Part shown: piece after piece, positions 45,509 to 54,568 of the stretch | Numbering within the stretch: position 1 is the stretch's first letter | How the letters are laid out: every line of letters begins with the position of its first letter | Source of the DNA: Planctomycetota bacterium | Lineage (GTDB): Bacteria > Planctomycetota > UBA1135 > GCA-002686595 | Assembly: GCA_014238415.1 (NCBI GenBank) | Contig: JABABA010000014.1 | Location: forward strand, 1 to 64,000 | Direction: 5' to 3' | Length of the DNA: 64,000 nucleotides | Program-made: the position numbers and the translations under genes | Notes under the pieces: model-generated | Databases searched by the model: none | What the model was told of the DNA's origin: nothing | The model's input: only the letters and a program-made list of their open reading frames with translations

Positions 45509-46669
45509 CTAGAGTCCCAGACTGCGGGCAATCTCCGGGGCGTGGTTGCGACCATCCTGCTCGCCGAGTTCCATCAACTGGCTCACATAGCCTGGATCGA
45601 AGAGTACCGTTGACAGGAGGTCCTGGCTGTCGGCGCCCTTGGTGCCCAGGTTGCGCAGCAGGCGTCTGAAGAACCAGGGCAGGTCGGGCTCGAATTGCGA
45701 TGCCAGGCGCCCCAGGTCCACGGAAGGTCGCATCAGGGCCAGATCAATGGCGCGCAGTTTGCTTGGGGGATCGCGTTGGTTCTCGATCAAGCGGTTCAAA
45801 CGCCGCAGGTTGGCCGCGTCCTGATCAAGGGAATCCAAGAAGATTGCGTTGAACAGGTTGCCCGCGATCAGGGCCGGGCTGGGGGGGCCCTTGCCTCTGC
45901 GTTCGTCTGCTTCGCTGTCGGTGCGCGCGTACCGCGTTGAGAGGGCCAGGATCTTGGTGGCCCCCAGGTGCACCGCAGGGGCAAGAGGGGCGATCAAGCG
46001 CACGCCTCCGTCTCCGTACCAGTCTTCTTTCAATTGAATCGGTGGAAAGAAAAGGGGCAGAGCCGCTGAGGCCATCACGTGCTCCACAGTCAGATCGCTG
46101 GCAATTCCCCTGCGATTCGGTCGGTTCCAGCCACCGATCTCGCCTCCTTGAAAAAAGCAGATCGTCTGGCCCGTGTTGTAGCGCGTGGTCAGAAGAGCCA
46201 GGGAATCCAACTGGCCTTTGGCGATGTTGGCGCGTACGCCGTCCAGAGAACCGCTGGGTCCTGGGTGCAGACCGTGGCTGAGGGTCTCGCGCAGAGGATT
46301 CGTGTTGACCATGCCCAGAATTGGATTCTGTCTGGCGCTGAGGCCAAAGGCAACGCGCAGGCCCACGCGCAGCACCCGGCTCATGAGGCCGATGGGGTGG
46401 GCCTCGAAGACCCGCTCAACCTTCAGCACGTGCCAGAGTTCTGCCAGATCTTCCACCGCGGCAGGCAGGGGTTGATCAGAATTCGCCAGACTGGAAGCGT
46501 TGATTGCTCCGGCACTGATGCCGACCATTATGCGTGGCGAGAGTTCAGGCAGTTCTCTCAGAAGGCCGCGCAGGGCGCCCACCTGCCAAGAGGCGCGAGC
46601 TCCACCACCCTCAAGCACAATTGCCAGACGAGGTGCCCCGGTGGCTTCATTCGCTGGACCGTTATTCAT
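45509..46669 (-). CDS. patatin-like phospholipase
   Basis: The 386-residue protein has the oxyanion motif EGGGARASW, the nucleophile elbow GISAG and the catalytic-dyad Asp in YGDGG. It hydrolyses acyl esters of phospholipids. The C-terminal part of about 100 residues is specific to this subgroup. It overlaps the preceding asparaginase gene by 8 bases, so the two are probably cotranscribed. Confidence 0.88.
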   Translation of the reverse strand: MNNGPANEATGAPRLAIVLEGGGARASWQVGALRGLLRELPELSPRIMVGISAGAINASSLANSDQPLPAAVEDLAELWHVLKVERVFEAHPIGLMSRVLRVGLRVAFGLSARQNPILGMVNTNPLRETLSHGLHPGPSGSLDGVRANIAKGQLDSLALLTTRYNTGQTICFFQGGEIGGWNRPNRRGIASDLTVEHVMASAALPLFFPPIQLKEDWYGDGGVRLIAPLAPAVHLGATKILALSTRYARTDSEADERRGKGPPSPALIAGNLFNAIFLDSLDQDAANLRRLNRLIENQRDPPSKLRAIDLALMRPSVDLGRLASQFEPDLPWFFRRLLRNLGTKGADSQDLLSTVLFDPGYVSQLMELGEQDGRNHAPEIARSLGL

Positions 46670-47702
46670 TTTCGCTTGTCAGTGGCGTGAGTTCCCCACG
46701 CAGATCCTGTTGCATCATGCGCCGTACCTCGGTGGCGTCCGAAGTGCAGGCAAAGAGGTATGACATCTTGGTCAGTGCAGCTTCGGGGGTCATGTCAAAG
46801 CCGCTGACCACGCCCGCATCCAGCAGGGCGCGCCCTGTGGCATACAGAGACAGAGCCGCGCTGCCCCGTAGGGGCTGGGGCACCGCAACGATTACTGTTC
46901 CCGCATCGCAAGCGTTGCGCAGCACACCCATGAACTCTTTGTCCCGGTTGGGGGCATTGCCAGCCCCGTAGCACTCAAGCACACAGCCTTCGACTCCGTC
47001 CAAGAATGCCGCCAGGGTGTGCGCGGACATGCCTGGGTACAAACGACAAGCGCCAACAGAAGTGTCACCAAGTTGACGCACCCTGAGGGGCAGGCCTTCT
47101 GCTTGGGGACGACGCAACATGTTCCAATTCAGTTCAAAGTCGATGCCGATGGTTCCCAGCAGTGGATGGTTGGGCGACTCGAAGGCGTCAAAGCCTTCTG
47201 AGTCGGTCTTGCTGGCTCGGTTGCCCCGCAGCAAGCGGCCACCGAAACAGATGCAGACCTCGCACATGCGGTGGGCGTAGCGTTCGATGAGCAGCAGGCC
47301 CGTGGTCAGGTTTTCCAGGGCATCGCTGCGGGTCTCGCAGAGAGGAATCTGCGAGCCAGTCATGATCACAGGTTTTTCAAGGCCTTCCAGCAGAAAGGAC
47401 AGGGCGCTGGCTGTGTAGGCCATGGTGTCCGTGCCATGTAATACCAGGAACCCGTCGTGGTCTTCCTGTCGGGCTTTGAGATCTTTGCCGATCGTCACCC
47501 AGTCAGCCGGGGTCATGTTCGCGCTGTCGAGCAGGGGGTTGTACTCGCGCAGCGTGATCTCGGGCATTTCTGGTGCCTGGAACTGTGGCAGGCGACCGAG
47601 TAGCTCTGCCAGTTGCCCGGGGGCCGGGGCATGACCCCGTTCCGTAGGCAGCATGCCCACTGTGCCGCCTGTGTAGGCGATGTATACCTTGCGCATTCCC
47701 AT
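46662..47702 (-). CDS. L-asparaginase, cytosolic type I
   Basis: The 346-residue enzyme hydrolyses asparagine to aspartate and ammonia. The nucleophile Thr lies in AYTGGTVGM; the second catalytic motif is LHGTDTMAYTASAL. There is no signal peptide, as in AnsA. An alternative start lies two codons downstream. Confidence 0.92.
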   Translation of the reverse strand: MGMRKVYIAYTGGTVGMLPTERGHAPAPGQLAELLGRLPQFQAPEMPEITLREYNPLLDSANMTPADWVTIGKDLKARQEDHDGFLVLHGTDTMAYTASALSFLLEGLEKPVIMTGSQIPLCETRSDALENLTTGLLLIERYAHRMCEVCICFGGRLLRGNRASKTDSEGFDAFESPNHPLLGTIGIDFELNWNMLRRPQAEGLPLRVRQLGDTSVGACRLYPGMSAHTLAAFLDGVEGCVLECYGAGNAPNRDKEFMGVLRNACDAGTVIVAVPQPLRGSAALSLYATGRALLDAGVVSGFDMTPEAALTKMSYLFACTSDATEVRRMMQQDLRGELTPLTSENE

Positions 47703-47764
47703 GGCTGGGCAACAGGGTACTGATCCGGGCCCCAGTTGTCCGTACCTCTACTCAGGCAGGCGGA

Positions 47765-48091
47765 TCAGGGGTCCGGAGTTGGCTTGGGTGCTTGTCCAGG
47801 GGCGTAGAGGTCCACCCGGAAGGCACCCCCCTGCCCGTCCGGCTGCACATTCTTGACGCCCTTCGTCCGGGCTTCGGCACTGTACAGGTACTTTTTGACC
47901 ATAGCCTGCACTGGAGATTTCCCCCCTTCGGAGTGCAAGCCGCGGCCGGTGATGACCAGGCCCGGGCTGTGTCCCCGGGGATAGCGTGAAGCGATTTCCT
48001 GTTGCACCAATTGCAAGGCGCGCGCGGGGACAGTTCCGTGCAGATCGAGTGTCCAGAGCGGAGCAGGCAGAGGCGAGCGTTTGGCGGTCAC
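47765..48091 (-). CDS. Smr-domain protein
   Basis: The 108-residue protein consists mainly of a Smr domain with the motifs LDLHG and TGRGLHS. Smr domains are small nucleases, known for nicking branched DNA or cleaving mRNA on collided ribosomes. Here the domain stands alone, without the MutS2 or YdaE-like partner. It starts 3 bases after the pta stop. Confidence 0.8.
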   Translation of the reverse strand: MTAKRSPLPAPLWTLDLHGTVPARALQLVQQEIASRYPRGHSPGLVITGRGLHSEGGKSPVQAMVKKYLYSAEARTKGVKNVQPDGQGGAFRVDLYAPGQAPKPTPDP

Positions 48092-48094
48092 GGG

Positions 48095-49045
48095 CTAGTC
48101 TCCAAGAAGTGCGGCTATACAGGACACATGCACGATGTCCTCTGTGACGCAGCCGCGGGAGAGGTCCATGAACGGCCGCCGGAAGCCCTGAACCAGTGGA
48201 CCGAGAGCGGTGAAGCCCGCCAGGCGCTGGGCGAGTTTGTAGGCCATGTTGCCTGAGTTCAGGTCGGGGAAGATCAGGACGTTGGCGCGGCCCCCGAGTG
48301 GCGAGCGCGGGGCCTTGCGCTCGGCCACCTTGGGCACGATGGCTGCATCCAACTGCAACTCTCCATCTACGGTGAGCTGCGGTGCTTTCTGGCGCAGCAG
48401 TTCCGTGGCTTCGGTCATCTTGTCCACCATGGGGTGCTCGGCGGATCCCTTGGTGGAGAAGGACAAGAGGGCCACTCGCGGGGCGGTTCCCGCCAGACGG
48501 CGGTGCCCTTCGGCGGAGGCGAGCGCAATATCCATCAATTGTTCAGGGCTGGGGTCCGGAACCACGCCGCAGTCGGCGAAGGTGAAGACCTCGTCCTCGC
48601 GAATCATCAGGAAGCTGCTTGAGACCGTGCGCAGTCCGGGGGTCAGACCGATGACTCCCAGGCCTGCGCGCAGGACATTGGCGGTGGATGAAAGGGAACC
48701 GGAGACGCCTCCGTCGCACTCGCCAGAGGCCACCAGCGCGGCTCCGAACCAAAGGGGATCGAGCATGCGCTCGCGCGCGTCCTCAATTGTCATGCCCTTG
48801 GCTTTTCGACGTTGAAAAAGTGCCTCCGCGAAAGACTCAAGGCGCGGATCTGATGAGGGTCGCACGGTCTCCACTCCCGGGGGCAGGCTGGTCATGCCAC
48901 GGGCTTCTACAAGCACCGGTCGTACCAGGCCTTCGCTAGCCAGGCGAGCAGCCGCTTGCACCACGCGTTCGTCGGATGCTTCGGGCAGCACGATGCTGCT
49001 GTTCTTGCGCCGAGCCTTTTCGTGCAGTTCGAGAATCAGGTCCAT
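48095..49045 (-). CDS. pta: phosphate acetyltransferase
   Basis: The 316-residue enzyme interconverts acetyl-CoA and acetyl phosphate. It matches the short Pta form with the N-terminal [31 protein letters not shown] and [16 protein letters not shown]. No acetate kinase gene is adjacent. It lies between the Smr and AtuA genes with gaps of 3 bases. Confidence 0.92.
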   Translation of the reverse strand: MDLILELHEKARRKNSSIVLPEASDERVVQAAARLASEGLVRPVLVEARGMTSLPPGVETVRPSSDPRLESFAEALFQRRKAKGMTIEDARERMLDPLWFGAALVASGECDGGVSGSLSSTANVLRAGLGVIGLTPGLRTVSSSFLMIREDEVFTFADCGVVPDPSPEQLMDIALASAEGHRRLAGTAPRVALLSFSTKGSAEHPMVDKMTEATELLRQKAPQLTVDGELQLDAAIVPKVAERKAPRSPLGGRANVLIFPDLNSGNMAYKLAQRLAGFTALGPLVQGFRRPFMDLSRGCVTEDIVHVSCIAALLGD

Positions 49046-49048
49046 GGT

Positions 49049-49402
49049 TCAGGCGGGAGGTGCGGGGGTCGCGGTCAGCACCTCATCAGGTACATCCAAT
49101 TCCATGCGCAAGAGTCCAATTCCATGGGTCTTGCCCTGGGCATCGGTTTTGAGAGAGGCGGAGCCTCCGCCCCCCAAGCTGTCCTTCAACAAGAAGTTCA
49201 AGACAAGCATGTTTGGTGCCAGGTAACGGGTTACGCCGCCCGAGTTGATCTCTTTGAAGAACTCTTGCACACGTTCCTCGGTCAGGGTCTCAGCCAGAAA
49301 GGCGTAGGCTGTTTCTGAGCGAGCCAGGATGCCAGCGTTTGAGCCTTCTCCCTTGTCGCCGGAGCGCGCTTGGGCAATGCGGTGGAGGGGAACGGTGGGC
49401 AT
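49049..49402 (-). CDS. AtuA C-terminal-domain protein
   Basis: The 117-residue protein begins PLHRIAQARSGDKGEGSNAG, typical of the C-terminal domain of AtuA-type proteins. In many bacteria this domain is fused to the AtuA core; here it is a separate gene 4 bases downstream of it. It probably forms a complex with the core subunit. Confidence 0.75.
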   Translation of the reverse strand: MPTVPLHRIAQARSGDKGEGSNAGILARSETAYAFLAETLTEERVQEFFKEINSGGVTRYLAPNMLVLNFLLKDSLGGGGSASLKTDAQGKTHGIGLLRMELDVPDEVLTATPAPPA

Positions 49403-49406
49403 GGGG

Positions 49407-50774
49407 CTAACTCGTCACGACGGTGACAGTAGGTTGGATCAGTTGCTTGTTCATCAGGGCAGGCCAGTAACCGATGATCTCCTGGGCCTTGGGACGTCCC
49501 CCAGCGAACCCCGTAACTCCGGGGGGGCCGCTGGTGACCAGAGGAACCAGTTCCGGACCAAAGCGCATGACTTTGGCCTTGTCCGGGCCCTTGACACCCA
49601 AACGGAGGACCACCTCGGGAGGATCTTCGGAGGTGCCTCCGGGCAGACCCGCGTGACATTCTCCTGCGCCCACATATTCTTCGAGTCGCTCTTGGGGTTC
49701 GTACTGGCAACCGTCATAGGCCAATCGATCCCAGACGATCTTGGCGCACAGGCGAGCTTTGGCCAACGCGTCGGGGCCGCTGATGGTCAGTTGTCCTACG
49801 CTTTTCCAGCCATCGGAGTAGCTCATGGAAACTTTGTAGGTCTCCGTGGCTGGCAGTCCCCGGGTATCGCTCACTCTCACCCTGTTTTCTCCCTCTTGGC
49901 TCAGGCGGAAGCTTGTGAAGTCAGCGATCACATCCGGTGTCAGGTAGCGTGCAGGGTCGCCCATTTCGTAGGCCAGCTGGTGGGTCACCGTTTCCACGCT
50001 GACCAGACCGCCCGTGCCCTCGTGTTTGGTCACACAGAAGTCACCGCTCGATTCAACTTCGAGCACCGGGTAACCGACCATTGACAGATTGGAGATCGAT
50101 TGCCAGTCGGTGAAGTTCCCCCCTGTGCATTGGGCGCCGCATTCGACGATGTGCCCCGCCACTGTTCCCGCGGCGAGCTTGTGCCAGTCTTCTTGGCCCC
50201 AGTTGAATTCATGGATCAGGGGTCCGAGGACCAGTCCGGGGTCCGTGCCTCGACCGGTGACTACGATCTGCGCTCCGGCGTTGAGGGCCTCGGCTATGGG
50301 GAAGGCCCCCAGGTAAGCATTTGCGCTGGTAACGCGCGAACGCACATCCGCCAGGGGAGCACCCGTGTCCAGGTTCTTGAATTCCTCACCACCGCCGATC
50401 AGGTCGTCCAGGTTCGGCAGTATGTCGTCCCCGTCCACTACTGCGATGCGCACGCCCTTCGCCCCGTGCTTGCGGCAGACCTCAAGCAGGGCATCTTTGC
50501 AGGCGTGGGGATTGACGCCTCCCGCGTTGGCCACTACCCGCACGTCTTTTTCCAGCAGCTCGGGCAGCACGCGGTCGATAAGGGTCACGAAATCCGTGGC
50601 ATATCCTGCCTTCGGGTCCCGCTGCCGGAGCTTTTGCATGATCGACATGGTGACCTCCGCCAGGTAATCGAGGGTCAGGTAGTCGAGGGGGCCCTCGCGC
50701 AACAGGCGTATGGGACCCAGTATCGAGTCGCCCCAAAAGCCTTGGCCATTCCCAATCAGGACCTTGTTCTTCAT
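49407..50774 (-). CDS. AtuA (DUF1446) family protein
   Basis: The protein of about 455 residues has the family start VLIGNGQGFWGDS and the motif TGRGTDPGLVLGPL. AtuA is needed for acyclic terpene catabolism in pseudomonads, but the biochemical role of the family is unclear; an acyl-CoA substrate is often supposed. The frame is open from 50867, but the family begins at the ATG at 50774. It heads a run with its C-terminal partner, pta and Smr. Confidence 0.8.
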   Translation of the reverse strand: MKNKVLIGNGQGFWGDSILGPIRLLREGPLDYLTLDYLAEVTMSIMQKLRQRDPKAGYATDFVTLIDRVLPELLEKDVRVVANAGGVNPHACKDALLEVCRKHGAKGVRIAVVDGDDILPNLDDLIGGGEEFKNLDTGAPLADVRSRVTSANAYLGAFPIAEALNAGAQIVVTGRGTDPGLVLGPLIHEFNWGQEDWHKLAAGTVAGHIVECGAQCTGGNFTDWQSISNLSMVGYPVLEVESSGDFCVTKHEGTGGLVSVETVTHQLAYEMGDPARYLTPDVIADFTSFRLSQEGENRVRVSDTRGLPATETYKVSMSYSDGWKSVGQLTISGPDALAKARLCAKIVWDRLAYDGCQYEPQERLEEYVGAGECHAGLPGGTSEDPPEVVLRLGVKGPDKAKVMRFGPELVPLVTSGPPGVTGFAGGRPKAQEIIGYWPALMNKQLIQPTVTVVTS

Positions 50775-50893
50775 CGCTTGCGTCTCTTGCCGGGGGGCTG
50801 GATCTGCTCCCCAGCCGGGGGAGATTGACTGGGCAGAGAGTAACGGGCGGGCTGCACTCCCGTCCATGCCCGCGAGGCAGTACTCTGTCAGCC

Positions 50894-51466
50894 ATGGGGG
50901 CGCCCCTTCTGATTACCGGCTTTGGGCCCTTCGAGGGGGTCGAGCACAACCCATCGGGGGAATTGGCCCGCCTGCTGGGTCAGCGGCCTGATTGCCGTGG
51001 GTGTGAGTTGCCGGTGACCTTTTGCGGGGCGCCTGAGGTGCTGGACCAGGAACTCATGGATCTGGGGCAGCCGCCCCTGGGCATCCTGAGCCTGGGGGTG
51101 CATCCGGGCCCGGGCTTCCGATTGGAGCAGCAGGCCAGGGGAACTCTGCACGGGGATCGGCCGGACAATGAGGGGATCACGGTCTCCTCTCTGGGGCTTG
51201 AGGGGGAGGTGTTGCGCACATCCCTGGATTTGGAGGCCCTCGGAACTGCCTTGCGGGGAGCTGGAGCCCTACAGGTAGAGCAGTCCCAGGATGCGGGGGC
51301 CTATGTGTGTGAGCGCGTCTATTCTTGTGCCTTGCAGAGGGGCAGGGATCTTGGAGTTTCGGCACTTTTTCTGCATGTACCTCCGGCTGAAATTTTAGGT
51401 GTGGAGAGTCAGTTGCCTGTGGTCTCAGCACTGGTGGACGATTTTCTGCGTCAGATCCGTTCCTGA
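50894..51466 (+). CDS. pcp: pyroglutamyl-peptidase I
   Basis: The 190-residue cysteine peptidase (C15) removes N-terminal pyroglutamate. The triad fits Glu78 (FRLEQQ), Cys139 (GAYVCERV) and His161 (FLHVPP), and the N-terminus LLITGFGPFEG is diagnostic. The ATG at 50894 was chosen; TACTCT lies 7 nt upstream. Confidence 0.9.
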   Translation: MGAPLLITGFGPFEGVEHNPSGELARLLGQRPDCRGCELPVTFCGAPEVLDQELMDLGQPPLGILSLGVHPGPGFRLEQQARGTLHGDRPDNEGITVSSLGLEGEVLRTSLDLEALGTALRGAGALQVEQSQDAGAYVCERVYSCALQRGRDLGVSALFLHVPPAEILGVESQLPVVSALVDDFLRQIRS

Positions 51467-51544
51467 GGACTGGATTCTTGCGTCAGCGAGCACCATGTTC
51501 CTGGACTCTTGCGCTTTGGCTCTTTGGTTCCCATCCTGGCCACC

Positions 51545-51895
51545 ATGGCAAAGCGCATTGACTTCTATTACCACCGCAAGGGCTGAACGAGTTGCACACG
51601 GGCTGACGACTGGATGGACGGTCGGCCCCTCACCATCCGTGAGACGGTGAATGCAGCCAAGGACAAGATCGGCGCCAAGGATCTGAAGGGCGTGCTCAAA
51701 GATGCCACCAAGTTGGTGGTGGCCAAGGGCAAGAAGGTGATGACCTTCGACTTGGCCAGGCAGAAAATGACCGGCGCTGAATTGGCCAAGGTCATGCTCG
51801 GTCCCACGGGTAATTTGCGTGCGCCCACCATGCGGCTGGACAAGAAGGTCTTGGTTGGATTTTCAGCCGAGGCTTTTGAAGAGTACCTGGGCTGA
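51545..51895 (+). CDS. ArsC-family selenoprotein with internal UGA (Sec14)
   Basis: Read through the TGA at 51584-51586, the frame encodes 116 residues starting MAKRIDFYYHRKG-U14-T-S-C17-TRADD. Homologues with Cys at the first position are ArsC/Spx-like thioredoxin-fold proteins, and the C-terminal LRAPTMRLDKKVLVGF matches that family. UxxC would form a selenenyl-sulfide redox pair; a reductase of unknown substrate is inferred. A hairpin follows at 51600-51628. Calling from the next in-frame ATG (51614) would remove the active site. Confidence 0.8.
51600..51628 (+). promoter_or_regulatory. SECIS-like hairpin of the ArsC-like gene
   Basis: GGGCTGAC pairs with GTCGGCCC (8 bp including one G-U), leaving a 13-nt loop. 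The loop begins 21 nt after the TGA. The position fits, but the loop lacks a clear GU in the usual place, so support is moderate. Confidence 0.5.
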
Positions 51896-51927
51896 GATCT
51901 GCCCAAGTAGTCAGCCGTTTGGCCCGC

Positions 51928-52437
51928 TCAGTCGTCCAGCACGATCATCGGCCGCGTTTCTGTGTCTTTTGGCTGGGATGCAGCAAAGGCGCGGAAGGCT
52001 TCGAGGAATGTCTGCACGGAGAGCCCCATGTAGACGCCTCCGCTTTGTTGCGCAACTCGCTCCAAGCGTTCGGTCCCCATGCGGGCAAGAGCTTCCAGAC
52101 CCCGGGGCTGGCCCATGCGCACCTTGAGAGTGGCCGCGGTACATTGAATCAGGCCCTGCAAGAAGTCCGCCCGTAGGGGATCGGGCTTGGCCAGATGCCA
52201 GAGCGCTTCCCAGGCTTCGTGTGCTTCCCACAGGTAGCCGTGGTTGTAGAGGTCGATTCCGAACAGATACTCTGGAGTGGTCGCCCAGTCTTCTATGTCC
52301 GTCAGCTCCTGTGGAGTCGAGTCGTCCTCTATGCCCGCGGAATGCCCCCGCGGGTCTCGGGTGGGATGGGGATCCCTGCCCGGCAAGAACGCATAGGGTG
52401 GAAAGGGTCGCTGGGGCAGGAGTCGGGAAAGTGTCAT
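51928..52437 (-). CDS. DUF309 family protein
   Basis: The protein of about 169 residues has the DUF309 signature FGIDLYNHGYLWEAHEAWE and the later QGLIQCTAATLKVR. It is a small helical protein of unknown function. The ATG at 52437 was chosen over the longer frame (52503), because the latter would run through the hairpin at 52485-52517. Confidence 0.75.
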   Translation of the reverse strand: MTLSRLLPQRPFPPYAFLPGRDPHPTRDPRGHSAGIEDDSTPQELTDIEDWATTPEYLFGIDLYNHGYLWEAHEAWEALWHLAKPDPLRADFLQGLIQCTAATLKVRMGQPRGLEALARMGTERLERVAQQSGGVYMGLSVQTFLEAFRAFAASQPKDTETRPMIVLDD

Positions 52438-52484
52438 GGCGGGCTGATTATGCTCTTGGCCGGCGCTCTTGGCCCCATAGGAAG

Positions 52485-52517
52485 TGGCCCCCGTAAGCGT
52501 CAAGCTTCCGGGGGCCA
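52485..52517 (-). terminator. strong hairpin, probable terminator
   Basis: A 9-bp GC-rich stem (TGGCCCCCG and CGGGGGCCA) encloses a 4-bp inner stem AAGC/GCTT with loop GTCAA. It lies 30 bases past the DUF6263-like gene and before the DUF309 start. No U-tract follows, so it may act weakly or with other factors. Confidence 0.5.
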
Positions 52518-52546
52518 GTGTTACTCAAGTGTCCCTGGTGCTCTGG

Positions 52547-53623
52547 TCACTCTACCTCGACGGTGACCTCTGTCGTTCCGGACATTTCCATCGCCATTTC
52601 CATGTCCATCTGTTGGCCACCTGCGTCCATGCCCATGGCCATTTCCATGCTCATGGCTACTTCCATTTCGAGGCTCACCCCAGCAATGTGTCCGGCGCTT
52701 GCGTTCCACAGAAGCTCGCCATCGCCCTCCATGACATAGCTCACATCTACTGAACTCAGATCAATTTCGACGCCAGCCTCCGGGGGCATGCTCTCCTCGA
52801 TCTTCTCGCGCATCATGTCGACCATATCGGTGGTGCAGTCCACTTCGAGATCGATCTCAATGACCGCCACGCGGGCTCCTTCCACGTCCCGGTAGCCCGT
52901 GAGCTTGCCGGTGATTGTGCCATCCATGTTGCCGCCCAGCATTTCCCGGATGTCGCTCATCATGTCCGTATCAGGGCCCATGGACATGGCGTTGTCTCCT
53001 CCCTCCATTTCTAGTTCAAGGCCTAGATCGCCACCGGGGGCCAGTAGGTCGAGCATGATGGACAGGTCGATGTCCCAGGACTCGCCTTCAGAGATATCTC
53101 CCTCTGGCAGCATGCGGCGCAGGCTTACATCTTCCACCAAATTTTCGAGCAGCTCGTCATCGCCTTCTTCTCCTTCGGGCCAACTCTTGATGTATTCCCC
53201 GTCCTTCAAGTTGAACAGAACCGATTCCCCTTCCAACTCTGAGGTGCCGCTGCCCGCCAAGTCTTCCGACTGTTCTTCGCCCATCATCTCCATCGTGGTT
53301 TCGCCGTTTATGGCGGTCTGGATGGAGTCGTAGGTGCGCTTGAGTCGCGCTGGCTGGCCTTTTGCCATGCGCTCATAGGTGTCGGTGAACTGATTCTCCG
53401 TGGTGGTGATCATGTCCATCTCTATGCTGGGCATCATCGCATTCTCTTGTCCGTTCATCAGCATCTGCATGTCATCTAGGGTCATTTCGCTGGTGCTGAG
53501 AAAGGTCACGGTGACACTGGTGCCGTCTTCAGGGGCGAAGGCGATGGTGTCACGAGTGGGCAGGGCGGAGAGCAGCAGGGGTGCGGCCAAGAGGCCAAGC
53601 AGAGTCCAGGACAGATTCTTCAT
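52547..53623 (-). CDS. secreted Met/Asp/Glu-rich protein (DUF6263-like)
   Basis: The protein of about 358 residues has a signal peptide (MKNLSWTLLGLLAAPLLLSA). The acidic body is rich in Met, with repeated motifs such as GDISEGESWDIDL and a final Met-rich segment. The layout recalls DUF6263 proteins of Planctomycetota and Bacteroidota; function unknown. The Met clusters may reflect metal binding or oxidation buffering, which is speculation. The frame extends upstream to 53896, but the signal peptide marks the start. Confidence 0.6.
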   Translation of the reverse strand: MKNLSWTLLGLLAAPLLLSALPTRDTIAFAPEDGTSVTVTFLSTSEMTLDDMQMLMNGQENAMMPSIEMDMITTTENQFTDTYERMAKGQPARLKRTYDSIQTAINGETTMEMMGEEQSEDLAGSGTSELEGESVLFNLKDGEYIKSWPEGEEGDDELLENLVEDVSLRRMLPEGDISEGESWDIDLSIMLDLLAPGGDLGLELEMEGGDNAMSMGPDTDMMSDIREMLGGNMDGTITGKLTGYRDVEGARVAVIEIDLEVDCTTDMVDMMREKIEESMPPEAGVEIDLSSVDVSYVMEGDGELLWNASAGHIAGVSLEMEVAMSMEMAMGMDAGGQQMDMEMAMEMSGTTEVTVEVE

Positions 53624-53848
53624 GTTGGTTTTGGGTTCTACGTGCGTTGCACGGGCTGAGTGGGGGCTTGGAAGGGTCGGCACAGGGGGGCGTGCAGGGG
53701 TCCAAACCAGCAGGGACTGGGAGTTTACGGGGCAGGACCCCCGATCTTCGGCTCCTGAGGGATTCCCTGGAACAAAAATACCCGATTCATACTCAGCAAG
53801 CCCCCAGGGGAGGCTCTCGGTACCTCCAGTATGAGATATGGTGCTCCC

Positions 53849-54073
53849 ATGAAGGTCAGCATCGAATACTGCGTCACCTGAAACTACCTCCCCCAAGCGG
53901 TCGGTCTGGCCGCTGAATTGAAGGAGGCCTTCGGTGAGATCGAGTTCACTGCGGTGGAGGGATCTGGGGGCGTCTTCGAGATCACTGTCGATGACTCTCT
54001 TGTGTTCTCCAAGAAGGCTCTGGGCAGGTTTCCCGCCTACCAGGAGATCCCTACGCAGATTCAGATGGGGTGA
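53849..54073 (+). CDS. SelW/Rdx-family selenoprotein with internal UGA (Sec11)
   Basis: Read through the TGA at 53879-53881, the frame encodes 74 residues: MKVSIEYC8-V-T-U11-NYLPQAVGL and an alpha/beta tail ending at IPTQIQMG. The C-x-x-U motif, the length and the following helix are those of the Rdx (SelW) thioredoxin-like family. Such proteins are small redox enzymes or glutathione-linked reductases. A hairpin with loop GGTCT begins 15 nt after the TGA. TATGGT lies 6 nt before the ATG. It is divergent from the DUF6263-like gene. Confidence 0.88.
53896..53914 (+). promoter_or_regulatory. SECIS hairpin of the Rdx gene
   Basis: AGCGGTC pairs with GGCCGCT (7 bp, one G-U) around the 5-nt loop GGTCT. 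The loop sequence is identical to that of the E. coli fdhF SECIS, and it starts 21 nt after the TGA. Confidence 0.75.
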
Positions 54074-54568
54074 GCCAGCCCGGTTCGAAACCAGTTGGCG
54101 GCCAGGTTCGTGGCCCAGGCTCTACACTCGCGGAGCGAGGTGCCGGGTAGGGAGTGGACCCTGAAGGCTTCCTTCGGCTTTGACCTGCTTCAAGTTGGTA
54201 CCTGAGTACCCGCATGACCGAGGTCCCTAGATTGCGTAGACAACTAGGGCCAGGACCAGTGCGAGGAGGAAGGCTGTGGTAGCAGCTGGCACGGACCTGC
54301 GGCGGGTAGATTCTGCTTGGATACCCATGGGGAGGTGGGGAAGAGAAAGGAAATGGAAAAAAGGAGAGCGACCTGTCCGAACGATCGGTAACTACCCCTC
54401 CATGTCTACCACGGTCTCGAAATCTGTGGGGCAGAATTGGGAGAATCCCAACCGGACCCCTATCCAGGCTCCTTGGGAGAGCTTTGGGGCTTCTAGCAGT
54501 GGTAGAGGGCCTCAAAGATGTATTCTCTGCTCCTCAGTTGGTCGTCTCAGGGCGTCCCATGAGTATTC
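54074..54568. other. 495-base gap before pyruvate kinase
   Basis: No supported gene. On the minus strand 54227-54328 could encode a 33-residue peptide with one hydrophobic helix (AATTAFLLALVLALVVYAI). It lacks a ribosome site, so it is left uncalled. Nothing else is recognised. Confidence 0.35.

Noticed and set aside
54227..54328. 33-residue hydrophobic peptide on the minus strand
   Set aside because: There is no ribosome site or homologue evidence; length alone is not enough.
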